DNA of 8,594 bases from an uncultured Bacilli bacterium. Its GTDB lineage: Bacteria > Bacillota_I > Bacilli_A > RFN20 > CAG-449. A program made the translations under genes and the position numbers. Below are positions 1 to 6,250 of this stretch, one piece after another; the stretch's first letter is position 1, and every line of letters starts with the position of its first letter. The stretch spans positions 1 to 8,594 of the forward strand of contig CANQDY010000052.1 in NCBI GenBank assembly GCA_947593895.1, given 5' to 3'. The notes beneath the pieces were generated by a model. It did not search any database. It worked only from the letters and a program-made list of their open reading frames with translations, and was not told the origin of the DNA.

Positions 1-252
1 AACTTTAAATGGAAATTCGTTTCTAACTCTTCTATCAGCTTCACGACAAACTGCGAATGCCTCAGGGAGGATATCATCTAAAGTTTTTCCATTTGCTAAT
101 AATTCTTTGAAGTATGGTGTTTTTGCTCTTAATTCTTCATCAGATAAGGCTTTCATTTCATCTTCATAGGATAGAACTAAATTAGCCTTTTTTTCAATTT
201 TCTTTAATGCTCTTTCATCAATTCTTAATAAACGATCAATAAAATTTCCCAT
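1..252 (-). CDS. secA: SecA preprotein translocase ATPase, N-terminal fragment (cut by window edge)
   Basis: SecA is the cytosolic motor ATPase that pushes unfolded preproteins through SecYEG. Translating the reverse strand from the ATG at 252-250 gives 84 residues that run off the window. They begin MGNFIDRLLRIDERALKKIE and contain the SecA N-terminal hallmarks LSDEELRAKT (about residues 37-46) and TLDDILPEAFAV (about 61-72). The nucleotide-binding motifs lie beyond the edge. The start is fixed by an in-frame TAG (270-268) a few codons upstream with no other usable start between, and by agreement with the usual SecA N-terminus. No SD lies directly before the ATG; see the leader entry at 253-310. 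The gene lies downstream of comFA-comFC-csp on the same strand, the Firmicute comF-secA neighbourhood. The identification is firm although only about a tenth of the protein is present. Confidence 0.95.
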   Translation of the reverse strand, partial: MGNFIDRLLRIDERALKKIEKKANLVLSYEDEMKALSDEELRAKTPYFKELLANGKTLDDILPEAFAVCREADRRVRNEFPFKV

Positions 253-310
253 AATACATTTGACACACTATAAGTAAATTGTTTATAAATAATTGTGTGT
301 TTTCCTTTCT
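253..310 (-). promoter_or_regulatory. secA leader with displaced SD and bridging hairpin (candidate)
   Basis: Read on the minus strand, a purine-rich SD-like run AGAAAGGAAA (310-301) is followed by ACACAC (300-295), a 26-nt AU-rich stretch, GTGTGT (268-263), 10 nt, and the secA ATG. ACACAC and GTGTGT can form a 6-bp stem, and a smaller TATAA/TTATA stem (287-283 with 273-269) can stack inside it. The unfolded distance from the GGAAA run to the ATG is about 48 nt, too long for initiation. If the stem forms, the gap shrinks to roughly 10-12 nt. The repeats and spacing are seen directly; the idea that folding presents the SD to the start codon is inference. Confidence 0.35.
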
Positions 311-320
311 TGACTAGGTA

Positions 321-329
321 AGTATAACA
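321..329 (-). promoter_or_regulatory. Candidate extended -10 promoter of secA
   Basis: On the minus strand the sequence reads TGTTATACT, which fits the extended -10 pattern TGnTATAAT with one mismatch. No good -35 hexamer lies 16-18 bp upstream, which extended -10 promoters can tolerate. Transcription would begin near 314, just before the purine-rich run and hairpin of the secA leader. It would give secA its own transcript, consistent with the terminator found after csp at 423-454. Confidence 0.45.
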
Positions 330-422
330 TAAATGTTGTTTTAATTCTATTAATGAACAATATTTCTTGTTAATATATTGCAAATATATTATTGAATAAA
401 ATTACTAATATAAGCTTTTAAA

Positions 423-454
423 TAAAAAAGGATTGATTTTTAATCATCAATCCT
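423..454 (-). terminator. Rho-independent terminator of the csp gene
   Basis: On the minus strand AGGATTGAT (454-446) and ATCAATCCT (437-429) form a perfect 9-bp stem with an 8-nt loop, followed at once by a T-rich tail (six T, one A, then T). It lies about 64 nt past the csp stop codon and before the secA promoter, so it should separate the two transcripts. On the plus strand the stem is followed by A residues, so it works only leftward. Confidence 0.85.
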
Positions 455-517
455 AAAAAATGATGGTTTAATTCCTAATCAAAATATATTGAAACATTGA
501 TTAAATCAATTGTTAAA

Positions 518-721
518 TTAAGCCCCGATTTTTACTACATTTCTGGCTTGAAGTCCACGGCTGGTTTCCGCTAAATCAAAAGTAACCTCTTGACCTTCTT
601 CTAAAGAACGATAACCTTCTTCTTGAATTTGAGAATAGTGTACAAATATATCCTCACCTTCACCTCGGTTGATGAAACCAAAACCTTTTTCTGCGTCAAA
701 CCATTTTACTTTTCCTGTCAT
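518..721 (-). CDS. csp: Cold-shock domain protein (CspA/CspB family)
   Basis: This 67-residue single-domain OB-fold protein binds single-stranded RNA and DNA. The family works as RNA chaperones that melt mRNA structure in the cold. The protein starts MTGKVKWFDAEKGFGFI and carries RNP-1 (KGFGFI, about residues 12-17) and RNP-2 (DIFVHYS, about 25-31). Length is typical. I chose the ATG at 721-719 because AAAGGTGGT (736-728) is a strong SD at the right distance and the family starts at this residue. An ATG 12 codons upstream has no SD and would add an atypical leader. The gene lies between comFC and secA, has a strong terminator of its own, and holds the slot that hpf occupies in Bacillus. A 13-bp palindrome lies about 20 bp upstream. 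Confidence 0.96.
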   Translation of the reverse strand: MTGKVKWFDAEKGFGFINRGEGEDIFVHYSQIQEEGYRSLEEGQEVTFDLAETSRGLQARNVVKIGA

Positions 722-740
722 ACATTTACCACCTTTCAAA

Positions 741-753
741 TATGTACTACATA
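741..753. promoter_or_regulatory. Palindrome upstream of csp, possible -10/operator
   Basis: TATGTA-C-TACATA is a perfect 6-bp inverted repeat around one base, just upstream of the csp SD. On the minus strand the preceding bases make TGTTATGTA, a weak extended -10-like match, with CTTACA about 18 bp further upstream as a poor -35. The palindrome could be a small operator, or part of a 5' leader hairpin. It could also be chance in AT-rich DNA. Other csp promoter positions, such as TATACA near 781-790, are also possible. Confidence 0.25.
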
Positions 754-851
754 ACAATTATTTATTTATTTTGTAAGAATTTGTATAAAAATCGTTCATC
801 AAAAAAAGCGTTTTTTAAATATTTTTCGACAATATTTGACATTGTAATTTA

Positions 852-1448
852 TTAATCTAATTTTCTTGCTATTATCAGCGCTTTAATAATTTTTGGATTT
901 TTGCTTTTAACTAATTCAATCGCACTTCTTAAAGATGATCCAGTTGTTAAAATATCGTCAACAATTAATATTTTTTTATTTTTCAAATCAATGTTTTCTT
1001 GAATTGAAAAATCGTATTTAACTTTTAATCTTTCTTGTTTGTTTCTATCACTTTGCTTAAAGTCTTTATTCTTATATATTGCCTTAATTAATTTGATATT
1101 GAGTAAAGAGAATATTTCTTCGACATGATTGAATCCACGTTTTTCATCATCTTTTTTTGATGACGGAATAGGAATGATGATATACGAACTATATTTAATT
1201 TTTATTTCATATTTAAACCGATCTAAGAAGATATTTCTTAGTTCATAATCATAGCATCCTTTATAATGAAATAATTGAGTCTTAAAGAATGAGTTATATT
1301 CATAGATAAAATGAGTTATGACTCCATTAATTTTTTCTTTTTGATCGATAATTTTAAATTGCTTAAAACATGAATTGCAAATACAAGTTTTTTTGAAAAT
1401 TCCATGGTATTCAAATTCTTTTAAGCAAATTTTGCAAAAATTAAACAT
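852..1448 (-). CDS. comFC: ComFC, competence phosphoribosyltransferase-like protein
   Basis: ComFC (ComF/GntX family) is a cytosolic protein needed for efficient transformation, and family members bind ComFA and act with it during DNA uptake. The 198 residues begin with a cysteine-rich zinc-finger-like segment (Cys5, Cys8, then Cys22, Cys24, Cys27). A type I PRTase core follows: the IPIPSSKKDDEKRGFN region (about 92-107) is the usual Pro-x-Pro...RGFN signature. ILIVDDILTTGSS (160-172) is the PRPP-binding loop with its paired acidic residues Asp164 and Asp165. KQERLKVKYDF (137-147) matches the conserved segment between them. It is slightly shorter than Bacillus ComFC but complete. The ATG lies inside the end of comFA (8-nt overlap), so translation is probably coupled. 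Confidence 0.93.
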   Translation of the reverse strand: MFNFCKICLKEFEYHGIFKKTCICNSCFKQFKIIDQKEKINGVITHFIYEYNSFFKTQLFHYKGCYDYELRNIFLDRFKYEIKIKYSSYIIIPIPSSKKDDEKRGFNHVEEIFSLLNIKLIKAIYKNKDFKQSDRNKQERLKVKYDFSIQENIDLKNKKILIVDDILTTGSSLRSAIELVKSKNPKIIKALIIARKLD

Positions 1449-2574
1449 AGGAATTTGCTTCTTTAATTTTAATTAATGCATCAGTAATTGAGGAATTGTT
1501 TTTTTGACAAAGAAAGATTACTTGTCCATTCCATGCATCAATTTTTCTTCCAACTCTACCAGATATTTGTATTAAAGCACTAGAATCATAAATTGTATCG
1601 TCAGCTTTATATACAATTACTTGAAGATTTTTAATGGTAACACCTCTTTCTAAAACTGAGGAGGTAACTAAATATTGATATTTACCTTTTTTAAAATCGT
1701 TAATTATTTTATCTCTGTCGATTTTTTTGGAATGGACATAATTACCTTTTTTGAAGAATATTGATATTGATTTATACATTGTTTCAACCTCTTCGATAGT
1801 TGGAACAAATATAAGTACAGGAAAACCTGATTTTTTATATTTATAAAGGTAATAAAAGAGGTACATTTTTAATAGGAATGGATTTATAATTACTTTAGGA
1901 ACAATTAAGGGATGATTATGATATCTAGTCATTAATGTTAAGTATGTATCGCAATTTTGCACAATTTCTTTAATATTTTGTTCTAGTGGAGTGGCACTTA
2001 ACATTACATAATTTCCTTTAATTGCTTTCTTAAAAAAATGATTGAGAACAAAATTATTTTTATAAGGAAATGCATCAGCTTCGTCGATAATTAGCAGATC
2101 AAAATAATCGTTATAACGATATAATTGATGAGTAGTTAATAGGATTATATCTCCAGTTAGTACTTCACTATGTTCTCCATAAACAGAAATTACTTTTGCC
2201 TCTTTAAAAGCTACTTTTATTCTAGGTTCTAGTTCAATGACAACATCTTTTCTTGGAACGCAAAATCCAACCTGCTTTTGATTATTTAAAGCATACAAAA
2301 TTGTTTCATAAACAAGTTCTGTTTTACCTGCACCGCAAACAGCGTATACTAAACAATTTTTATTACTTGAAAATGATTTTTTAATTGCGTTACTTAATTC
2401 ATTTTGTTTTGGACTTAAAGAATAATTTAAAGATAGAGTATATATTTTATTTTCTTTAATTGCTTTTTGCGCTGATAATCCATTAAACTCAATGCATTTT
2501 CGGCAATAATATTGATTAAATTTATCTTTTCCAAAATAGGCGATGTTTTGATTTCCACATTTATTGCAATACAT
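1441..2574 (-). CDS. comFA: ComFA, ATP-dependent DNA-uptake helicase/translocase
   Basis: ComFA is a DEAD-box-like superfamily 2 ATPase that helps drive single-stranded DNA through the ComEC channel in natural competence. The 377 residues contain a four-Cys zinc finger (Cys3, Cys6, Cys24, Cys27), Walker A CGAGKTE (80-86, Lys84), motif II DEAD (164-167) within LLIIDEADAFPY, motif III SAT (193-195) in LSATP, and motif VI QISGRVGRK (336-344). CGAGKTE and DEADAFPY are characteristic of ComFA. The protein lacks the N-terminal extension that precedes the zinc finger in the longer Bacillus protein, so it starts almost at the finger. The ribosome site is weak (AAGAAAAGA before the ATG), and I see no convincing promoter. 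All motifs look intact, so the gene is probably functional. Confidence 0.95.
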   Translation of the reverse strand: MYCNKCGNQNIAYFGKDKFNQYYCRKCIEFNGLSAQKAIKENKIYTLSLNYSLSPKQNELSNAIKKSFSSNKNCLVYAVCGAGKTELVYETILYALNNQKQVGFCVPRKDVVIELEPRIKVAFKEAKVISVYGEHSEVLTGDIILLTTHQLYRYNDYFDLLIIDEADAFPYKNNFVLNHFFKKAIKGNYVMLSATPLEQNIKEIVQNCDTYLTLMTRYHNHPLIVPKVIINPFLLKMYLFYYLYKYKKSGFPVLIFVPTIEEVETMYKSISIFFKKGNYVHSKKIDRDKIINDFKKGKYQYLVTSSVLERGVTIKNLQVIVYKADDTIYDSSALIQISGRVGRKIDAWNGQVIFLCQKNNSSITDALIKIKEANSYV

Positions 2575-2686
2575 ATTTTTTCTTTTCTTAATAAAGTAAT
2601 TGATGAATATAAATTACTACCACTAATATTTATTAATCAAAAAATCAAAAAATAAAAATTTTTTATTAATTATGAAATTTTTTTAG

Positions 2687-2710
2687 AAAAGAACTCAATG
2701 ATGAGTTTTT
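2687..2710. terminator. Orphan terminator-like hairpin, copy A of a repeated element
   Basis: On the plus strand AGAACTCA and TGAGTTTT form an 8-bp stem (one G-U pair) with loop ATGA and a short T run. On the minus strand the same hairpin ends in TTCTTTTC. It could terminate in either direction, but no gene lies directly upstream on either strand. The 16-mer AAAAGAACTCAATGAT (2687-2702) recurs exactly at 5863-5878, also next to a gene-free stretch. Confidence 0.4.
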
Positions 2711-2960
2711 AGCATAATTATTATTTTTAATTTGTAATAAATATCTTTGGCAAAGAAGATAAGTTTATTTAAGAAAATTTAAATTTAATGAATATGAAAA
2801 GATTTATCATTTAAGAATTATTTAAAAAGTTAGATATTTATATTTATTTTAATAATATTAAAATACTTTAGTTTCAAGATTAATATTAATTTTTTTAATT
2901 GTAACTTAAAAATGATACAAATTATAATTAGTGATAAATATGTGATGAAATACATAAGAT

Positions 2961-2969
2961 TGGTATAAG
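2961..2969 (+). promoter_or_regulatory. Candidate extended -10 promoter of tldD-pmbA
   Basis: TGGTATAAG matches the extended -10 pattern TGnTATAAT with one mismatch. The bases 17 bp upstream (TGTGAT) are a poor -35. Transcription would begin near 2976 and leave a leader of about 90 nt before the tldD ATG. In DNA this AT-rich other positions are possible. Confidence 0.35.
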
Positions 2970-3067
2970 TTTTAAACTAGGGATAAATAAATATTTAGAA
3001 TTTTAAGATATTTAGTTATTTAATAATCAAAATATGTTAAAGTAAGGAATATTAGGAGGGAAAAATA

Positions 3068-4465
3068 ATGATTTCAAAAAAAATAGCGATAGAAGTTTTA
3101 AATATTGCTCTTAAAACCGGATGTGATTTTGCTGATATCTATTTAGAAGACAATGTTAGTTCATCTATTAACATGGATAATGGCAAAGTCGAGGATGCAA
3201 ATGATGAAATTACTTATGGTGCTGGTATAAGACTTTTAAAAAATTTACAAAGCGTTTATGGATATACAAATGATATTTCAAAAAAAGGATTATTAAATCT
3301 TGCAAGTACATTGGCAAAGTCTTTTGAAGGAAAACAAGAGGTATTTGTTGAAACAATGACTAAACAAAAAGTTGGAACAAAGCATCAACCCAAAATTGAT
3401 TATACAACCTATCCAAAAAAAGATATTATCTCAATGCTTAAAGAAGCTAGCGATGTAATGATGGGAGTTGATCCTAGAATTGTTCGCGCAAGAATTTCTT
3501 TTTCTTACAATAAAAAATATGTAACTATATTTAATTCTGAAGGAAAAGAATACCATGATATTAGATCTAGGGGTCGGGCTTATTTACTAGCGGTCGCAGC
3601 AAAAGAAGGAAGTATTGAAACTGGTGGAAGTGGACCAGGTGCAAGTAAAGGTATGGAATTCTTTTTAGATGAAGTTAATTTAAATGAAAAAGCAAAGGAT
3701 GCTGCTCGAATTGCTCTTACAATGTTAGATGCAAAAGAATGCCCATCAGGAAGAATGCCGGTTATTATTGGTAATGGCTTTGGTGGTGTTATCTTTCACG
3801 AAGCGTGTGGTCATTCACTTGAAGCATCTTCAGTAAGTAAAGGATTATCGGTTTTTTCTGGTAAAAAAGGCACTAAGATCGCATCAGATATTGTTTCTGC
3901 AGTAGATGATGGAACTATTGATGGGGCTTGGGGATCAGGAAACATTGATGATGAGGGAAATAAAACCCAAAGAAATTTATTAATTAAGAATGGAATTTTA
4001 AATTCTTATTTAGTTGATAACTTTAACGGAAGAAGAATGAATGAAAAAGGTAATGGTGCAACAAGAAGAGAGTCATATAAATATGAACCTACTTCAAGAA
4101 TGAGTAATACCTTTATTCTTCCAGGAAAAAGTACACCAGAAGAAATTATTGCAAATACTGAATTTGGTTTATACGCTCGTTCACTAGGTGGAGGGAGTGT
4201 TAATCCTGCTACTGGTGAATTTAATTTTGCAGTTAATGAAGGATATATTGTTGAACATGGTAAGATTAGTTATCCAGTAAAAGGAGCAACATTAATTGGT
4301 TCTGGAAAAGATACCCTTTTAAAGATTGATATGGTTGGAAATGATTTAAAACGTGAACAAGGTATGTGTGGAGCAAGCTCGGGTAGTATTCCTGCAGATG
4401 TTGGACAACCAACAATCAGAGTTAGTGAAATGATTGTTGGTGGAAGAGGAGGTCAAGTAAAATAA
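3068..4465 (+). CDS. tldD: TldD, metalloprotease subunit of the TldD/TldE (PmbA) complex
   Basis: TldD is the catalytic subunit of a heterodimeric zinc protease. In E. coli the complex matures microcin B17 by removing its leader peptide and degrades unfolded peptides such as the antitoxin CcdA. The 465-residue protein is close to the usual length. It carries the metal-site motif HEACGH (244-249, HExxxH) in GGVIFHEACGHSLEA, and the C-terminal GMCGASSG segment (432-439), whose Cys434 aligns with the third TldD metal ligand. The GQPTIRVSEMIVGG end is also typical. The start is set by AGGAGGG (3054-3060), 7 nt before the ATG. The stop overlaps the pmbA start (TAATG). No RiPP precursor or modification gene is visible nearby, so the substrate is unknown; housekeeping peptide turnover is the simplest reading. 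Confidence 0.96.
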   Translation: MISKKIAIEVLNIALKTGCDFADIYLEDNVSSSINMDNGKVEDANDEITYGAGIRLLKNLQSVYGYTNDISKKGLLNLASTLAKSFEGKQEVFVETMTKQKVGTKHQPKIDYTTYPKKDIISMLKEASDVMMGVDPRIVRARISFSYNKKYVTIFNSEGKEYHDIRSRGRAYLLAVAAKEGSIETGGSGPGASKGMEFFLDEVNLNEKAKDAARIALTMLDAKECPSGRMPVIIGNGFGGVIFHEACGHSLEASSVSKGLSVFSGKKGTKIASDIVSAVDDGTIDGAWGSGNIDDEGNKTQRNLLIKNGILNSYLVDNFNGRRMNEKGNGATRRESYKYEPTSRMSNTFILPGKSTPEEIIANTEFGLYARSLGGGSVNPATGEFNFAVNEGYIVEHGKISYPVKGATLIGSGKDTLLKIDMVGNDLKREQGMCGASSGSIPADVGQPTIRVSEMIVGGRGGQVK

Positions 4466-5787
4466 TGAATTATAATAATTTCTTTGCGGAAGCAAAAAAT
4501 CAAGGTGTTGAAGCCTTAGAACTCTATATTGTAAAAAATAAAAAATTTTCTTTTTCATTGTTTAACCATGATCTTAATTCTTATTCTGTTGCAGATTCAT
4601 TTGTTATTACTGCAAGAGGAGTAATAAATGGAAAAATGGGATATGCTTCAACTGAAAAAGTTGATAAAGATACACCAAAATTTATCATTCAAAAAATTAA
4701 AGAAAATGCTGAGTTTATTACAAGTGATGATGAAAGTATTATCTTCAAAGGATCAGAAAAATATTTTAAAAAGAATTTGTTTTCAAAATCTTTAGCGGAT
4801 ACAAGTGAAAATGATAAGATTGCTCTTGTTAAAGAATTATCTAATGAATTAGCGTTAAAAGATAATCGCATTTATAATATTGAAGCAGAATATGAAGAAG
4901 AAACAAATGAAATTTTGTTAATCAATTCATATGGATTAAAATTATCAAGTAAAGGTAATTATTGCTATATTTATCTTGCTGGGTTTGCTAATGATGAAAA
5001 AGGTGAAACCAAAAGTGGATATGATTTAAAAATACTAACTGATTTAACTTCCTTAAATAAAGAAGAATTTATTGAAAAAACCGCTAATAAGATTATTTCT
5101 CAACTTGGCAGTGAACCATGCTTAACAGGTGTTTATAAAGCAGTATTTAATCCTTCTTGTACAGCAAATCTATTAAGATTTTTCTTAGATAATACGTATG
5201 CTCAACAGGTACAAAAGAATACTTCTTTATTAAAAGATAAATTAAATAAGCAGGTTGCTTCAAGTAAGGTTTCTATTTCAGAAAATCCTTTAACAAGAAA
5301 TGTTTTCTTTAGATATTTTGATGATGAAGGTGTGGCAACAAAAAATAAGAAAATTGTTGATAAAGGAGTGTTAAAAACATTTATTTACAATCTATCAACT
5401 GCGAAAAAAGACAATGTCGAAACAACCGGTAATGGTTATAAAGGAAATGGAAAAATCCATACTTCTTTAGTAAATGTTGTTTTAAAACCAGGTAAGAAGA
5501 GTGAGAAAGAATTATTTGAAAAGGTAGGTAATGGAATTTACATTACTTCACTTCAAGGTCTACATGCTGGTATGAATTCTCAATCTGGAAACTTCTCTTT
5601 GCAAAGTCAAGGATTCATGATTAGAGATGGAAAATTAGCGGAACCTGTTAGTTTAATAACTGTTGCCGGAAACTTATTCAATTTATTTATGAATATTGTT
5701 GAAGTTGGTTCTAATATTGAATTACAACCATCTTCTTACTCTGTGCCATCAATAATTGTTAAAAAAATTAATGTTTCAGGAAAATAA
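4465..5787 (+). CDS. pmbA: PmbA/TldE, non-catalytic partner subunit of TldD
   Basis: PmbA (TldE) is homologous to TldD but lacks the zinc site; with TldD it encloses the chamber in which unfolded peptides are cut. The 440-residue protein has no HExxxH. It has the PmbA landmarks FFRYFDDEGVATKNKKI (281-297), GVLKTFIYNLSTAKK (301-315), TGNGYKG (321-327), and the C-terminal block GLHAGMNSQSGNFSLQSQGF (365-384) followed by LAEPVSLITVAGNLF (391-405). The ATG shares one base with the tldD stop, and AGGAGGT (4447-4453) inside tldD is its ribosome site, so the two subunits are co-transcribed and probably translationally coupled. Length and motifs suggest an intact protein. No strong rightward terminator follows. 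Confidence 0.95.
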   Translation: MNYNNFFAEAKNQGVEALELYIVKNKKFSFSLFNHDLNSYSVADSFVITARGVINGKMGYASTEKVDKDTPKFIIQKIKENAEFITSDDESIIFKGSEKYFKKNLFSKSLADTSENDKIALVKELSNELALKDNRIYNIEAEYEEETNEILLINSYGLKLSSKGNYCYIYLAGFANDEKGETKSGYDLKILTDLTSLNKEEFIEKTANKIISQLGSEPCLTGVYKAVFNPSCTANLLRFFLDNTYAQQVQKNTSLLKDKLNKQVASSKVSISENPLTRNVFFRYFDDEGVATKNKKIVDKGVLKTFIYNLSTAKKDNVETTGNGYKGNGKIHTSLVNVVLKPGKKSEKELFEKVGNGIYITSLQGLHAGMNSQSGNFSLQSQGFMIRDGKLAEPVSLITVAGNLFNLFMNIVEVGSNIELQPSSYSVPSIIVKKINVSGK

Positions 5788-5860
5788 TAAAAATTAATTT
5801 GTACTATTTGAAAAAGTTGCGTTTTTGTTAACTAAGAAATTGTATTTAAAAGTTAAAAGC

Positions 5861-5884
5861 AAAAAAGAACTCAATGATTAATTC
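5861..5884 (-). terminator. Degenerate terminator-like element, copy B of a repeated element
   Basis: On the minus strand the sequence reads AGAATTAATCATTGAGTTCT followed by six T. The stem is imperfect (AGAA with TTCT plus two inner pairs). ATCATTGAGTTCTTTT is identical to the minus-strand 3' half of the hairpin at 2687-2710. It lies about 65 nt past the stop of the decayed reading frame at 5948-6174, as a terminator of that former gene would. That it was once a better hairpin is inference. Confidence 0.35.
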
Positions 5885-5947
5885 TAAAGATAAAAAAACT
5901 AATTTTGTTTAATTTAGAAAAAATTATAGAATTTTAAATAAGTATAT

Positions 5948-6174
5948 TCAGGGTTTTAACCGAAAGAAATTCCAATAAATAGTAAATATATCTTTAATAG
6001 ATACATTACCATCAAGCTTTCTTATTTCATTGTAAAATACTTCTTTACCATGATAAGAAGCTTATTTTAGTTTTGTTTTATAACAGGTCTTGCCCAATAC
6101 CTATTTATTTTTAAATATAAATTACGATAAAAAGTTATAATCTTAATGATTTTTTTAAATTTTTTTCTATACAT
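5948..6174 (-). pseudogene. Probable decayed remnant of a minus-strand gene, family unknown
   Basis: Two minus-strand frames together read like one broken protein. From an ATG at 6174-6172 comes a 35-residue basic, hydrophobic frame containing RNLYLKINRYWARPVIKQN, ending at TAA 6069-6067. In another frame, from 6100 to 5948 with one internal TAA (6064-6062), comes VLGKTCYKTKLK, then ASYHGKEVFYNEIRKLDG and IKDIFTIYWNFFRLKP before TGA. The amino-acid mix (W, Y, H, G, R in plausible places) looks more like old coding sequence than random AT-rich DNA. No SD precedes the ATG. The basic N-terminus leading to a SYHGK-like motif faintly recalls CDP-glycerol glycerophosphotransferase-type enzymes, but I cannot support that assignment. 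Chance open frames of this length remain possible. Confidence 0.3.
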
Positions 6175-6185
6175 AGAAAATATAT

Positions 6186-6214
6186 TTGTTAATGTATGAT
6201 AATTTTATTAAAAT
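6186..6214 (+). promoter_or_regulatory. Candidate promoter of the cofE-like gene
   Basis: TTGTTA (6186-6191), a 17-bp spacer and TAAAAT (6209-6214) match the vegetative -35 and -10 consensus at 4/6 and 5/6 positions. Transcription would begin near 6221, giving a leader of about 30 nt before the ATG at 6251. An overlapping alternative -10 is TATGAT at 6195-6200. Confidence 0.45.
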
Positions 6215-6250
6215 GAATGTAGAAATGCATATTTTAGAAAGTTGGTTAGT

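Larger units (their letters stand above)
2575..3067. other. Intergenic region between divergent comFA and tldD
   Basis: This extremely AT-rich 493-bp stretch has frequent stops in all frames and no frame I can support as a gene or gene remnant. It contains an orphan hairpin (2687-2710), a candidate extended -10 promoter for tldD (2961-2969) and the tldD ribosome site AGGAGGG (3054-3060). A comFA promoter should lie here, but none stands out; TTGAGT, 18 bp, CATAAT on the minus strand inside and after the hairpin is the best weak candidate. I see no tRNA-like or riboswitch-like structure. Confidence 0.6.
5788..6250. other. Intergenic region between pmbA and the cofE-like gene
   Basis: This 463-bp gap holds no intact gene. 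It contains, from left to right, a weak AAAAA...TTTTT hairpin around 5811-5827 that may help end the tldD-pmbA transcript, a minus-strand terminator-like element (5861-5884), a probable remnant of a minus-strand gene (5948-6174), and a promoter candidate for the cofE-like gene (6186-6214). Base composition is slightly less AT-extreme around 5950-6105 than in the flanks, which fits old coding sequence. Confidence 0.5.

Noticed and set aside
236..259. Seven-codon minicistron (ATG at 259) overlapping the secA start out of frame
   Set aside because: It has no SD of its own and could easily arise by chance. I cannot support it as a real leader peptide.
719..757. Upstream ATG giving a 79-residue cold-shock protein with extra N-terminus MLCSTYLKGGKC
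   Set aside because: No ribosome site precedes it, the extra residues are translated SD region, and the family starts at MTGKVKWF.
801..820. AAAAAA-GCG-TTTTTT hairpin after comFC as a terminator
   Set aside because: The stem is A-T only with a 3-nt loop, so it is too weak to call. Readthrough from comFC into csp is quite possible.
2713..2960. Possible second decayed gene left of tldD
   Set aside because: All frames on both strands have dense stops and only low-complexity AT-rich residues, so there is no protein-like signal.
4346..4558. Open frame of 70 codons antisense to the tldD/pmbA junction, and a similar one at 4689-4871
   Set aside because: They are antisense to well-supported genes, have low-complexity composition and match no family.
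6242..6250. TTG start three codons upstream of the cofE-like ATG
   Set aside because: AGAAAG would abut the TTG, whereas it is properly spaced for the ATG at 6251.
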